Below are positions 1-8,178 of a DNA stretch of 32,951 bases, piece by piece (the first letter of the stretch is position 1; each line of letters opens with the position of its first letter). The position numbers and the translations under genes were made by a program. Origin of the DNA: Prevotella sp. (lineage in GTDB: Bacteria; Bacteroidota; Bacteroidia; Bacteroidales; Bacteroidaceae); contig JAHHQW010000027.1 of assembly GCA_020026195.1 (NCBI GenBank), positions 1-32,951 on the forward strand, given 5' to 3'. Under the pieces are notes generated by a model that saw nothing but the letters and a program-made list of their open reading frames with translations, searched no databases and had not been told where the DNA came from.

Positions 1-67
1 CAGTTGTCGTATGTGTATATAGATATAAATATTTAAAGTTTAAAATACTAAATTGTATTCAAGAATG

Positions 68-98
68 TTGTTTGGTATGTTTTTTTTGTTTATCTTTG
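68..98 (+). promoter_or_regulatory. Promoter of the XRE regulator gene
   Basis: A TTG at 68-70 lies 20 bp before TATCTTTG at 91-98. This matches the Bacteroidetes primary sigma consensus (TTG/TTTG, 19-21 bp, TAnnTTTG). Transcription would start near 105, about 47 nt before the ATG at 152. Confidence 0.65.
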
Positions 99-151
99 TA
101 AACGCTAAGAATTAAGCAATAATACTATTTGATTTTGATACGATCATAAAA

Positions 152-655
152 ATGAAGGAAAGAATTAGAGCTATAATGGAGTCGAAAGGAATGACACAGC
201 AAGAATTCTCACAATTTCTTGAAATGTCTCCGGCTTCATTGAGCAGCATATTTACAGGTAGGACAAAACCTACTCTTAACATAGTAGAGTCTGTAAAAAA
301 GAAATTTGACAAAATAAATCTTGAGTGGCTGATGTTCGGAAAAGGACCTATGTATATAGATGATGAAGATTCGGAAAGAGATGATTTGAATGAACAACAA
401 GAGACTGATGGTTCTGAATTTTTGGGAGATCAAAATATGAATTCAGAAACTCAAAATGTAATGTCGCAAAATAAAGGTGTTATAGAGAATATGAGAATGG
501 CTTCGGTTAGGGATAATTCAAGAATCTCATCTTCAGGTCGACAACCTGCATCTTTTAATGATATGAAAATATTTAACAATGAAGTTAGAAAAATAAAGGA
601 AATTAGAGTCTTCTATGATGATCAAACTTATGAGTCGTTTGTTCCTAAAGAATAG
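152..655 (+). CDS. XRE-family helix-turn-helix transcriptional regulator
   Basis: This 167-residue protein has an N-terminal Cro/CI-type helix-turn-helix at about residues 4-62 (MTQQEFSQFLEMSPASLSSI, then a TGRTKPTL turn). It ends in the WLMFGKGPMYI segment that is common in Bacteroidetes XRE regulators. Residues 70-135 are acidic and Q/N/S-rich and look disordered. The last 30 residues (about 138-167) are charged and may form a small C-terminal element, with no recognisable ligand or protease domain. The gene is monocistronic, with its own promoter (68-98) and terminator (703-750). No phage or toxin gene is next to it, so it is probably a free-standing chromosomal regulator. Its targets cannot be read from the sequence. 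Confidence 0.85.
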   Translation: MKERIRAIMESKGMTQQEFSQFLEMSPASLSSIFTGRTKPTLNIVESVKKKFDKINLEWLMFGKGPMYIDDEDSERDDLNEQQETDGSEFLGDQNMNSETQNVMSQNKGVIENMRMASVRDNSRISSSGRQPASFNDMKIFNNEVRKIKEIRVFYDDQTYESFVPKE

Positions 656-980
656 TACTCTTTAAAAACATTAAAAAGACATTCATTCATTTTTTTTATC
701 AGAAATACGCGAAAAAGAGCAGAATAAGATTTTTCGCGTATTTTGTTTTTTACCTTATTTGGCTCGAACCAATTTGCTCAATAAAAGTTTAAAGCTCTTT
801 CTTTAAAAATATCGTTTCATGTATTTTATTAGAGGATGGAAGCCTACCCGTATAAACACCTTATTATATATAAGGATGTGGATTTGTGCAATTTTTATGT
901 TTTTTCCTCCTTTCTATTTTTTCGATATTTCGTGCGAAGAAAAAAATATTTTCAAATAAACGAAAAATGGAGGTCTTTTG
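656..980. other. Intergenic region between XRE gene and recQ 3' end
   Basis: The left half holds the XRE terminator. The right half holds a nested dyad. CCTCC at 906-910 with ATTTTTTCG at 916-924 pairs with CGAAAAAT at 961-968 and GGAGG at 969-973. Inside lies a tight TTCG-TG-CGAA hairpin (929-938). On the minus strand this would be the 3' trailer of recJ-recQ mRNA. A 60-codon frame here (836-1018) runs into recQ and has no family resemblance, so I do not call it a gene. Confidence 0.45.
703..750 (+). terminator. Rho-independent terminator after the XRE gene
   Basis: AAATACGCGAAAAA (703-716) pairs perfectly with TTTTTCGCGTATTT (730-743). The 13-nt loop lies between the arms and a T-rich run follows. 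It sits 48 nt after the stop codon at 655. Confidence 0.85.
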
Positions 981-2882
981 TCAGTTGTTGTCAAACAACT
1001 CTAAACGACCATCCGTGATTTTGAGAATATTCTCTTTTAGAAGATAGTCTAATGCTTCTTTTATAATATAAGTATCGAAGTCCAACTGTCTTAATTCGCT
1101 CATTTCATGCTGTTTGCCATCATTAAATATTTCTTTTATGGCATTACTTGCGTTGTCTAACTGTCGGTATGTAGCTCTTTCCCTAACACAAACGTCGCAT
1201 TTATTACAAGGCTTACATTTAGTTTCGCCAAAATAACGAAGAAGAACTATGCTATGGCAAATTTTATCCTCATTGGCATAATTAATCATTGCGTTAATAC
1301 GTTTTTCGTATTCGGCTTTTCTCATTTCGTATATTTCAGGTGTAAAGATAAGTTTAAATCCGTCTATACGATTACGTTTGTAAGTGATAAGAGGCGTTTT
1401 TGTTCCAGGAATGTATTTGATGATATGTTTCAAGTGAAGACTCTTAAAAGTGGAGTAGAGTTTATGAATCTCCATTCCTGTTTTATCAGCAATCAGTCTG
1501 TCATCAATGTTTGCAAAGTCTGTAAACATACCTCCATACATTCTCAGTAATGTCACTACGACATTGTTTTCGTCGGCATTCAGACTGTTTATGCGGTATA
1601 AGTCTTCACGTCCAATTGTAAACATAATTCTTGTACCAAATTCCTGCATTTCGTTATATTCTATATAACCGGCTCTTGTAAGAATTTTGAGTGCAGAGTC
1701 TGTAACAGTTGGAAAATGTTTAAAAGTATAGCAGAATTTATCAATAGGAAATGCAAGAGAAATACCTTGTCCGCTACCTACTGCAATCTGATAGAAGTAA
1801 GCAATGTCATCATACACCTTTCTTATATAGTCTTTTTCTGGAAATGTAGTTTTGACACGCTTCTTTAGATTTACGGTATCGTTATTATTGTAAAGCAATA
1901 TAGCATAAGAATGATTACCGTCACGACCAGCACGGCCTGCTTCTTGAAAGTAAGCTTCGGGAGAATCAGGACAGTCTGCATGAATAACAGTTCTGACATC
2001 AGGTTTGTCAATGCCCATGCCGAAAGCATTTGTAGCCACCATAACCCTGGTCTTGTCGTTTTGCCAGTCTTTCTGTCTTGAGTCCTTTTCTTTAATGTCT
2101 ATTCCGGCATGATAAAATGTTGCTGATATATCATTTTCGCACAAATATTTGGCTATTTCCCTCGTTTTTTTTCTGCTGCGTACATATATAATAGAACTTC
2201 CTGACATACGCTTCAGAATATGTACCATTTCATTAAGTTTGTCTTCCGTTCTTCTTACAACATAAGTAAGATTAGGACGTTCGAAACTCATTCTGAATAA
2301 GTTCTTTTCCTTGAACTTTAGACATTCCTGAATATCGTCTGCAACTTCAGGCGTAGCTGTTGCAGTAAGAGCAAGAATAGGAGCATCCTTCAACTTCCTT
2401 ATTTCGGAAATGCCAAGGTACGAAGGGCGAAAATCATATCCCCATTGTGAAATGCAGTGTGCCTCGTCGACAGTATAGAAACACACTTTCATGTGGCGTA
2501 GTTTCGTGAGGAAAATTTCAGAAGAAAGTCTTTCAGGTGAGATATAAAGAAATTTATTACCGCCAAAAATACAATTGTCAAGTACGGTAAGAATCTCAGA
2601 GTGAGTCATACCAGTATAAATGGCAGCAGCAGGAATACCCTTTTTCTTAAGATGTGCCACCTGGTCTTTCATAAGGGCTATAAGAGGGGTTATGACGATG
2701 CAGACGCCATCGGCACACATGGCAGGAACCTGAAATGCTATTGATTTGCCCCCGCCGGTAGGCATCAGTCCGAGAGTATCTTTTCCCGAACCGATGCTTT
2801 CAATAATATTGCGTTGAATTCCACGAAAGTCTGGATACCCCCAGTACTGTCTAAGAATTTTAAGATACTTATCTTCAGTCAC
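981..2882 (-). CDS. recQ: RecQ-family ATP-dependent DNA helicase
   Basis: This is a 633-residue superfamily 2 3'-5' DNA helicase for recombination and repair. Visible motifs are the Walker A PTGGGKS (41-47), DEAH with the RecQ signature continuing AHCISQWGYDFRPSY (139-155), TATATP (174-178), and motif VI QEAGRAGRDG (313-322). The domain order is unusual. In canonical RecQ the zinc cluster follows the helicase core closely; here about 200 residues, probably including winged-helix-like material, come first. The cysteines are C542, C556, C559, C562 and C565. A short helical tail follows and I see no HRDC domain. The start lies 4 nt after the recJ stop, so the two genes are probably translated from one mRNA. 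The helicase call is firm; the number of RecQ paralogues in the genome is unknown. Confidence 0.95.
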   Translation of the reverse strand: MTEDKYLKILRQYWGYPDFRGIQRNIIESIGSGKDTLGLMPTGGGKSIAFQVPAMCADGVCIVITPLIALMKDQVAHLKKKGIPAAAIYTGMTHSEILTVLDNCIFGGNKFLYISPERLSSEIFLTKLRHMKVCFYTVDEAHCISQWGYDFRPSYLGISEIRKLKDAPILALTATATPEVADDIQECLKFKEKNLFRMSFERPNLTYVVRRTEDKLNEMVHILKRMSGSSIIYVRSRKKTREIAKYLCENDISATFYHAGIDIKEKDSRQKDWQNDKTRVMVATNAFGMGIDKPDVRTVIHADCPDSPEAYFQEAGRAGRDGNHSYAILLYNNNDTVNLKKRVKTTFPEKDYIRKVYDDIAYFYQIAVGSGQGISLAFPIDKFCYTFKHFPTVTDSALKILTRAGYIEYNEMQEFGTRIMFTIGREDLYRINSLNADENNVVVTLLRMYGGMFTDFANIDDRLIADKTGMEIHKLYSTFKSLHLKHIIKYIPGTKTPLITYKRNRIDGFKLIFTPEIYEMRKAEYEKRINAMINYANEDKICHSIVLLRYFGETKCKPCNKCDVCVRERATYRQLDNASNAIKEIFNDGKQHEMSELRQLDFDTYIIKEALDYLLKENILKITDGRLELFDNN

Positions 2883-2886
2883 GTTT

Positions 2887-4620
2887 CTATTTCCTTAATT
2901 CCTGTTCAGTCGGGCGGATATCTTCTATCTGCAACTGAGCAGCTCCGTGTTTAAAGATGTTCTCCTCAATAGTATAAACAATGTCGAAACTGCGTTTTGA
3001 TTTGATATATCTTGCCGAACCGCTTTGTCCGAACGCTATACCGTTCATTACGCTATTAGACTTGCTGTCAACTAATTCCAATTTTATATGTTCCTGCTTT
3101 CTGCCAACAACACGGCTTGTTCCGAAGTCATAAACGTTTTGTGTACAGAACAGAGGTTTCTTGTTTCCCGGACCAAAAGGAGCGAATCGCTTAAGATCGT
3201 TGTGGAATTTATTTGTTATTTCTCTAAAATCAATAATGGCGTCCACATTCATTATTGCCTCAGTTTGTTCAGGAGTTATATGCTCCTCGACGTATGCCTG
3301 GAATCTCTTTTTAAAAGCAGGTAAGTTCTCCTTACGCATTGTCAGTCCTGCGGCATAAGTATGGCCTCCGAAGTTAAGAAGTAAGTCTCTGCAACTTTTT
3401 ATTGCAGAATAAATATCAAACCCCTCTACGCTACGTGCCGAGCCTGTGACAAAATCGTTGTCGTAAGTCATTACTATCGTCGGTCGAGTATAAATTTCAG
3501 ACAGACGAGAAGCAACTATACCAATGACACCTTTTTTCCAATCCTTGTCATAAAGAACAATTGAAGTCGCATCTCCCTGACTTCTAAGGCGTTCCACGAT
3601 GTTGTTGGCCTCTTCTGTCATCTGCTTGTCGATGTCCTTTCGCTGTTCATTATAGCAGTCTATGTTTTTGGCTATCTTTGTTGCAGCCGATAAATCCTTT
3701 TCCACGAGCAGGTCCACCGATTCCTTACCATTCTCCATACGTCCTGAGGCATTAATTCTCGGACCGATTTTGAAAGTAATGTCGCTCATATTTATTGTTC
3801 TGTTTTCCAGACCACAGATGTCAATAATTGCTTTCAGTCCGATGGTAGGATTCTGATTCATGTGACGCAGACCGTGGTAGGCAAGTATTCTGTTCTCGCC
3901 AGTTACGGATACTAAGTCGGCAGCAATGCTTATGGCACAGAAATCGAGCAGAGGAATAAGAGTGCTGAACGGAATGTCATTACTCTTTGCAAAAGCCTGA
4001 ACGAGTTTGAAACCAATTCCACATCCGCACAGATGCTTGAACGGGTAGGGGTCTTCCTCCCTTTTCGGGTCAAGTATAGCCACGGCACAAGGAAGTTCCT
4101 CGTCAGGAACATGATGGTCGCATACTATGACATCGATACCCAGAGTCTTGGCATAAGCTATCTCCTCAATAGCCTTTATACCGCTGTCTAAAATGATAAG
4201 AAGTTTAATTCCCACATCTTTTGCATGGTCGAGACTTTTTTTGCTTACACCATATCCCTCGTCGTATCTGTTAGGAATGTAATATTCTATGTTCGAATAG
4301 AACTGTAAAAGGAATTTGTATACCAGTGCGACGGCGCTGCAACCATCTACGTCGTAGTCGCCGTATACCATTATACGCTCCTTATTTCCTATAGCATCGC
4401 TGAGACGGTTTACAGCCACGTCCATATCCTTCATCAAAAAAGGGTCAAGCAGATCGTTGAGGCTGGGATTAAAGAATTTCTTAGCCTCTTTCTCTGTATA
4501 GATGCCTCTTTCAATGAGAATATTTGCAAGTATAGCGCTGATATTCAACTTCTTTGCTAAGTCGTCAGCCGCCTTCTTTTTGTCCGGTAAAGGTGGTTCG
4601 TAATTCCATTTGAAATGCAT
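2887..4620 (-). CDS. recJ: Single-stranded-DNA-specific exonuclease RecJ
   Basis: This 577-residue DHH-family 5'-3' single-strand exonuclease matches the usual length of RecJ. Metal-binding motifs are YGDYDVDG (86-93), LDSG (144-147), DHH (168-170) and the DHHA1-domain motif FGGHTYAAG (417-425). The GPRINASGRMENG segment (286-298) is typical of the RecJ core. The C-terminal part (from about 450) fits the OB-fold region. The enzyme works in RecFOR recombination and base-excision or mismatch repair. It is the first gene of a recJ-recQ operon, which pairs a helicase with the nuclease that degrades the strand it unwinds. A possible -7 element lies at 4693-4700 on the minus strand. Confidence 0.96.
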   Translation of the reverse strand: MHFKWNYEPPLPDKKKAADDLAKKLNISAILANILIERGIYTEKEAKKFFNPSLNDLLDPFLMKDMDVAVNRLSDAIGNKERIMVYGDYDVDGCSAVALVYKFLLQFYSNIEYYIPNRYDEGYGVSKKSLDHAKDVGIKLLIILDSGIKAIEEIAYAKTLGIDVIVCDHHVPDEELPCAVAILDPKREEDPYPFKHLCGCGIGFKLVQAFAKSNDIPFSTLIPLLDFCAISIAADLVSVTGENRILAYHGLRHMNQNPTIGLKAIIDICGLENRTINMSDITFKIGPRINASGRMENGKESVDLLVEKDLSAATKIAKNIDCYNEQRKDIDKQMTEEANNIVERLRSQGDATSIVLYDKDWKKGVIGIVASRLSEIYTRPTIVMTYDNDFVTGSARSVEGFDIYSAIKSCRDLLLNFGGHTYAAGLTMRKENLPAFKKRFQAYVEEHITPEQTEAIMNVDAIIDFREITNKFHNDLKRFAPFGPGNKKPLFCTQNVYDFGTSRVVGRKQEHIKLELVDSKSNSVMNGIAFGQSGSARYIKSKRSFDIVYTIEENIFKHGAAQLQIEDIRPTEQELRK

Positions 4621-5081
4621 TTATATTGTTTTTTTTGATCTTTCATACCATGATTCATTGCGGTTTGTTTTTCCGTTTTGAATATTGCGGTGTAAAGATA
4701 GTAATAAATTATCATATTTTATGTCATTATGAAGAAAAAAAGTGTAATTTTTACAATCTCCTAAATCTTGTATCTTGTCACTGAGTAAGTCCCTTCATAG
4801 TCGTGTACAGCTGTTGTTTGCGAAAATTCAATGTCCATAATATTTATTTTCACCATGAACAGTTTATATCCTATATTATTAAATATGTGTTATGAAACTG
4901 TTGCATATATAGAATGTTCATGCATGCTTTGAATAAAAGTGAATGGAAAGTTAATAAGTGATAGCTTAAAAACACTAATACAGGTAATAGTCTCAAAACG
5001 AGGGAAAAGAGTTGAAAATGCCTGATAATTTGAATAAAACACCTAAAAAAAGCCTAAAAGCATATATTAGTTATGCATTTA
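4621..5081. other. AT-rich divergent intergenic region (recJ / rpmB)
   Basis: I find no gene here. The stretch carries an 8-bp inverted repeat AACAGTTT (4858-4865) / AAACTGTT (4895-4902) with a 29-nt spacer, and the small palindrome ACAGCTGT near 4807-4814. Neither has a T-run that would make it a terminator. It ends at the rpmB promoter. Confidence 0.4.
4693..4700 (-). promoter_or_regulatory. Possible -7 element for recJ-recQ
   Basis: The minus strand reads TATCTTTA, one base from TAnnTTTG, 73 nt upstream of the recJ start. No clear -33 TTG is visible at the right distance, so this is tentative. Confidence 0.35.
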
Positions 5082-5113
5082 TTTTGCGTTTTACAAAAAA
5101 CTTCTTACTTTTG
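5082..5113 (+). promoter_or_regulatory. Promoter of rpmB-rpmG-DUF4295
   Basis: TTTTG at 5082-5086, 19 bp, then TACTTTTG at 5106-5113: a near-perfect Bacteroidetes promoter. The start of transcription would be near 5120, leaving a leader of about 46 nt before rpmB. Because this promoter lies downstream of 5073, the longer upstream reading frame cannot be the true L28 start. Confidence 0.8.
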
Positions 5114-5165
5114 CAAACTGTTTGGAATAAGTATCAATTTAAGGAAACAAAAAATTAAGATAGAA

Positions 5166-5429
5166 ATGTCTAAGATTTGTCAAATCACGGGAAAGAAAGC
5201 ACAGTTAGGTTGCAAGGTTTCTCACTCAAAACAGCACACAAAACGAAGTTTTGATGTAAACTTGTTCAACAAGAAGTTCTTCTACGTAGAAGAGAACTGT
5301 TGGATAAGCCTTAAAATAAGTGCAGCAGGTCTGCGTACTGTCAACAAGATCGGTTTGGATGCAGCTCTTAAGAATGCTGTTGCCAAAGGTTATTGCGATT
5401 GGAAGGACATTAAAATTATAGGAGAATAA
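5166..5429 (+). CDS. rpmB: 50S ribosomal protein L28
   Basis: An 87-residue bL28 protein of the large ribosomal subunit. It opens with MSKICQITGKKAQLGCKVSH and continues with the conserved KRSFDVNLFNKKFFY block and the GLRTVNKIGLDAAL helix. The reading frame extends upstream to 5073, but those 31 codons cover the promoter and do not resemble L28, so I place the start at the ATG at 5166. It is first in a tight cluster: rpmG begins 4 nt after its stop. C5 and C15 are present, but there is no full zinc-ribbon set of four cysteines. Confidence 0.96.
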   Translation: MSKICQITGKKAQLGCKVSHSKQHTKRSFDVNLFNKKFFYVEENCWISLKISAAGLRTVNKIGLDAALKNAVAKGYCDWKDIKIIGE

Positions 5430-5433
5430 TATC

Positions 5434-5622
5434 ATGGCAAAGAAAGCTAAAGGCAATAGAGTACAGGTAATACTTGAATGCACAGAAATTAAGAGCAGCG
5501 GTCTGCCTGGAACAAGTCGTTACATCACAACGAAGAATCGTAAGAACACTCCGGGAAGATTGGAATTAATGAAGTATAATCCTATTCTGAAGAAAATGAC
5601 TCTTCACAAGGAAATTAAATAA
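5434..5622 (+). CDS. rpmG: 50S ribosomal protein L33
   Basis: A 62-residue bL33 protein. It has the usual MAKKAKGNRVQVILECTE opening, then the TSRYITTKNRKNTPGRLELMKYNP core. Only one cysteine (C16) is present, so this is the C-minus type without the CxxC/CxxC zinc ribbon. It lies 4 nt downstream of rpmB and 21 nt upstream of the DUF4295 gene. All three are probably one transcript ending at 5822-5875. Confidence 0.96.
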   Translation: MAKKAKGNRVQVILECTEIKSSGLPGTSRYITTKNRKNTPGRLELMKYNPILKKMTLHKEIK

Positions 5623-5643
5623 TTTTTAAATACAGCTTAAACT

Positions 5644-5802
5644 ATGGCAAAGAAAGCGGTCGCTACTCTCCACGAAGGTTCATCGGATGGTCGCGCTTAC
5701 ACAAAAGTTATCAAAATGGCAAAGAACCCTAAGAACGGTGCTTATTATTTTGATGAGAGAATGGTTCCCAACGAAGCTGTTAAGGACTTCTTTAAGGAAT
5801 AA
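5644..5802 (+). CDS. DUF4295 small ribosome-associated protein
   Basis: A 52-residue basic protein, starting MAKKAVATLHEGSSDGRAYT and ending NEAVKDFFKE. It matches the DUF4295 family, which is restricted to Bacteroidetes and encoded directly after rpmB-rpmG. From memory, this family was seen as an extra large-subunit protein (bL38) in a Flavobacterium ribosome structure; I state that link with caution. It starts with ATG at 5644, 21 nt after rpmG, and is followed 19 nt later by a terminator. The position and basic composition support a ribosomal role. Confidence 0.85.
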   Translation: MAKKAVATLHEGSSDGRAYTKVIKMAKNPKNGAYYFDERMVPNEAVKDFFKE

Positions 5803-5821
5803 TCTCACAATTGAACTATAT

Positions 5822-5875
5822 AAAGGTCTGCAAATCCGCAAGGGTATGCGGACCTTTTATGTTTTTATTTTAACC
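5822..5875 (+). terminator. Terminator of the rpmB operon
   Basis: AAAGGTCTGCA (5822-5832) pairs with TGCGGACCTTT (5847-5857) with one G-U pair. A T-rich tract follows to about 5875. Confidence 0.85.
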
Positions 5876-5930
5876 CTTCATGCTGCATTTTTCTAATGTA
5901 GAATGTTAATATTTAATACCTGTTATAATT

Positions 5931-6398
5931 ATGGAAGATATAGTACTTAACGAACACAATAAAGAAGAATTCCCTCCAGCACATACAGCAGAACATCTGC
6001 TTAATCGCACTATGGTTAATATGTTTGGCTGCGAACGTTCGCGTAATGCTCACATAGAGCGTAAGAAGAGCAAGATTAGCTATATTCTTGATCATAAACC
6101 AGACAGAAAACAGGAGAAGGAGATAGAACAGAAAATGCAGGAACTTATTGCTGCCGACCTTCCTGTTACATACGAGTTTGTAAAGTATGATGAACTTCCC
6201 GAAGATGTCAGTGCCGATCGTCTTCCTGATGATGTGTCTGATACAATACGTCTGGTACGTATCGGAGATTATGACGTATGTCCCTGTATAGGAAAGCATG
6301 TAAACTCAACGGCTCAGATTGGAAAGTTTGAAATGTTAGGAACTAACTGGGATGAGGAGAAGCACTCGTTCCGTATTCGTTTTAAGGTTATACCCTGA
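5931..6398 (+). CDS. Stand-alone AlaX-like tRNA editing domain protein
   Basis: A 155-residue protein that matches the second additional domain (tRNA_SAD) of alanyl- and threonyl-tRNA synthetases. The zinc ligands are visible as HTAEH (H18, H22) and CIGKH (C119, H123). STAQIG after the second pair resembles the synthetase motif. Such proteins hydrolyse mischarged tRNA (Ser-tRNA-Ala or related) in trans. There is no N-terminal glycine-rich domain, so it is a minimal, type-I-like AlaX; the substrate cannot be decided from sequence. It lies alone between the rpmB terminator and a hairpin at 6430-6454. No clear promoter is visible in the 56 nt after the terminator. Confidence 0.82.
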   Translation: MEDIVLNEHNKEEFPPAHTAEHLLNRTMVNMFGCERSRNAHIERKKSKISYILDHKPDRKQEKEIEQKMQELIAADLPVTYEFVKYDELPEDVSADRLPDDVSDTIRLVRIGDYDVCPCIGKHVNSTAQIGKFEMLGTNWDEEKHSFRIRFKVIP

Positions 6399-6429
6399 TA
6401 ACAGGCAAATAGGAATGTATTACAGAAAC

Positions 6430-6463
6430 GGGCAATTGCATAATGCAGCTGCCCTGATTTGTT
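6430..6463 (+). terminator. Possible terminator after the AlaX-like gene
   Basis: GGGCAATTGCA (6430-6440) and TGCAGCTGCCC (6444-6454) form an 11-pair stem with one mismatch, one G-U pair and a TAA loop. The following TGATTTGTTT is only moderately T-rich. Confidence 0.5.
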
Positions 6464-7073
6464 TATGTGCTATATATGCCTTGTCTGTTGCATGTGTCCT
6501 TGTCCATGCTCTTTATGTCTTTAATTTCCTATCTGCTTTTTATCTTTTATATAAGGCCTTTTTATATAAATTTCTGCGAAATTGTTAGTAGAATATAATT
6601 TAATATTCTTGTTATGGAATATTTAGGTCATACGCCTTAACGAAGCATGCGCCGTTTCTTATTGATTCACATCTGATTACTTCCATAGTAAGTGATTACT
6701 ATATACCCATTTTCTGCAAAGTAATTTTTAATAGAATTATTAATTGTTTACTTTGATTCTCTTTTAAAATTCGGAATAGATGTTCTTATATATATAATTA
6801 ATATAATAACACGCAACCATTCATTAAATCACACGTTAAAGGACAACGAAGTGTACGTTTCGTTACGTATATATGTGTACTCCTTTATGTTTAATATGGT
6901 TGTAATGCTTGTATTCATATAAATTGTAAAATATGCAGGCTCATCATGTAAAGATGATAAAAATAATAGTAAAATGATGATAAGAATACCATCTGGATAT
7001 TATTTAAAACACTCTGCTAATCATTGTACAAAACCCATTAACTGCCTGTCAAACCCTTTTATTATATTAAAAG
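6464..7073. other. Long AT-rich intergenic region upstream of ilvE
   Basis: No gene is supported. It contains several dyads: an imperfect TTTATATAAGG...CCTTTTTATATAAA palindrome at 6546-6570; ATAGTAA-GTGA-TTACTAT at 6685-6702; TTAATA-GAAT-TATTAA at 6728-6743; and a nested pair, AAAGGA (6838-6843) with TCCTTT (6881-6886) enclosing AACGAA (6845-6850) with TTCGTT (6859-6864). None has a T-tract typical of a terminator. They could be operators or simply AT-rich background. Confidence 0.35.
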
Positions 7074-7104
7074 TTGCATAATATCCTAAATATGCGTACT
7101 TTTG
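7074..7104 (+). promoter_or_regulatory. Promoter of the ilvE-trmB-rlmD-porin operon
   Basis: TTG at 7074-7076, 20 bp, then TACTTTTG at 7097-7104, the same -7 octamer as the rpmB promoter. The ATG at 7137 would follow a leader of only about 25 nt. That is too short for a leader-peptide attenuator of the enterobacterial ilv type. Confidence 0.78.
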
Positions 7105-7136
7105 CGTACATTTAAAGATTATTGATAATTAATAAA

Positions 7137-8165
7137 ATGGTAAAAGACATTGATTGGAATAGTCTTACATTCGACTATTTCAAGACCGATTATAACGTAC
7201 GTTGTCATTACAAGGATGGCAAGTGGGGTGATATAGAGTTACATTCCGAAGACACAATAAGTCTCAGTATTGCAGCAACATGCCTTCATTACGGTCAGGA
7301 AGGTTTTGAAGGATTAAAAGCATTTCGTGGAAAAGACGGTAAGATCCGTGTGTTCCGAATGCACGATAATGCACTTCGTCTGCAAGACACATGCGAAGGC
7401 ATAGCCATACCACCGGTGCCAACTGATAAGTTTGAAGAAATGATACGTAAGGTTGTAACACTCAATGTAGATTACATACCTCCTTACGAAAGCGGAGCAT
7501 CTTTATATATCCGTCCTATTGTTTTAGGAACCACACCCCATGTAGGTGTGGCAGGAGCAAAAGAATTCTCTTTTATAGTATTTGCATCACCGGTCGGAGC
7601 ATATTTTAAGGGAGGTTTTGCAGCCACCCCTTATGTCATAGTACGCGATTACGACCGTGCGGCACCACTTGGAACAGGACGGTTTAAAGTTGGCGGCAAC
7701 TATGCCGGCAGCCTTAAGGCCAATCGTCTTGCCCACGAGCATGGATATACCAGCGAATTCTATCTTGACGCTAAGGAAAAGAAATATATAGACGAATGTG
7801 GTTCTGCCAATTTCTTCGGCATACGTGATAACACATACATCACTCCGAAGTCAGATTCTATACTTCCCAGCATCACGAACCGCAGTCTCATGCAGATAGC
7901 CGAAGACCTCGGCATGAAGGTAGAACGCCGCCAGGTTCCAGAGCAGGAACTTGAGACATTCACAGAAGCAGGAGCATGCGGAACAGCAGCCGTAATAAGT
8001 CCTATATCACATATAGACGATCCGAAGACAGGCAAGAAATATGTATTCTGTCCTGACGGAAAACCCGGACCATGGTCAGAAAAACTATATCATCGTCTGC
8101 GTGCTATACAGTATGGCGAGATAGAAGACACACATCATTGGACAACAATCATAGAAACAGAATAA
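7137..8165 (+). CDS. ilvE: Branched-chain amino acid aminotransferase
   Basis: A 342-residue fold-type IV PLP enzyme that interconverts Leu, Ile and Val with their 2-oxo acids. The Schiff-base lysine is K184 in GTGRFKVGGNYA. The YIRPIVLGTTPHVGV block and the ECGSANFFGI motif are diagnostic of the longer eukaryote-like BCAT group. A TTG at 7122 would add five codons (MIINK), but the ATG at 7137 is the natural start and leaves a normal leader after the -7 element. It is the first gene of a compact operon; trmB begins 13 nt after its stop. Confidence 0.95.
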   Translation: MVKDIDWNSLTFDYFKTDYNVRCHYKDGKWGDIELHSEDTISLSIAATCLHYGQEGFEGLKAFRGKDGKIRVFRMHDNALRLQDTCEGIAIPPVPTDKFEEMIRKVVTLNVDYIPPYESGASLYIRPIVLGTTPHVGVAGAKEFSFIVFASPVGAYFKGGFAATPYVIVRDYDRAAPLGTGRFKVGGNYAGSLKANRLAHEHGYTSEFYLDAKEKKYIDECGSANFFGIRDNTYITPKSDSILPSITNRSLMQIAEDLGMKVERRQVPEQELETFTEAGACGTAAVISPISHIDDPKTGKKYVFCPDGKPGPWSEKLYHRLRAIQYGEIEDTHHWTTIIETE

Positions 8166-8178
8166 CAGCAATACTTTA

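Noticed and set aside
836..1018. A 60-codon plus-strand frame between the XRE gene and recQ
   Set aside because: It overlaps the recQ 3' end, the composition is low in complexity, and there is no promoter consensus or homology that I recognise.
4738..4754. GTGTAATTTTTACA, similar to a site near 23109 as a shared operator
   Set aside because: The resemblance is only GTGTAATT within AT-rich DNA and the rest differs, so chance explains it.
5073..5165. A 31-codon N-terminal extension of L28
   Set aside because: It contains the rpmB -7 element, so it cannot be translated from that promoter, and bL28 proteins start at MSKICQITGK.
7122..7136. A TTG start five codons upstream of ilvE
   Set aside because: The ATG at 7137 is better placed relative to the promoter and needs no rare start codon.
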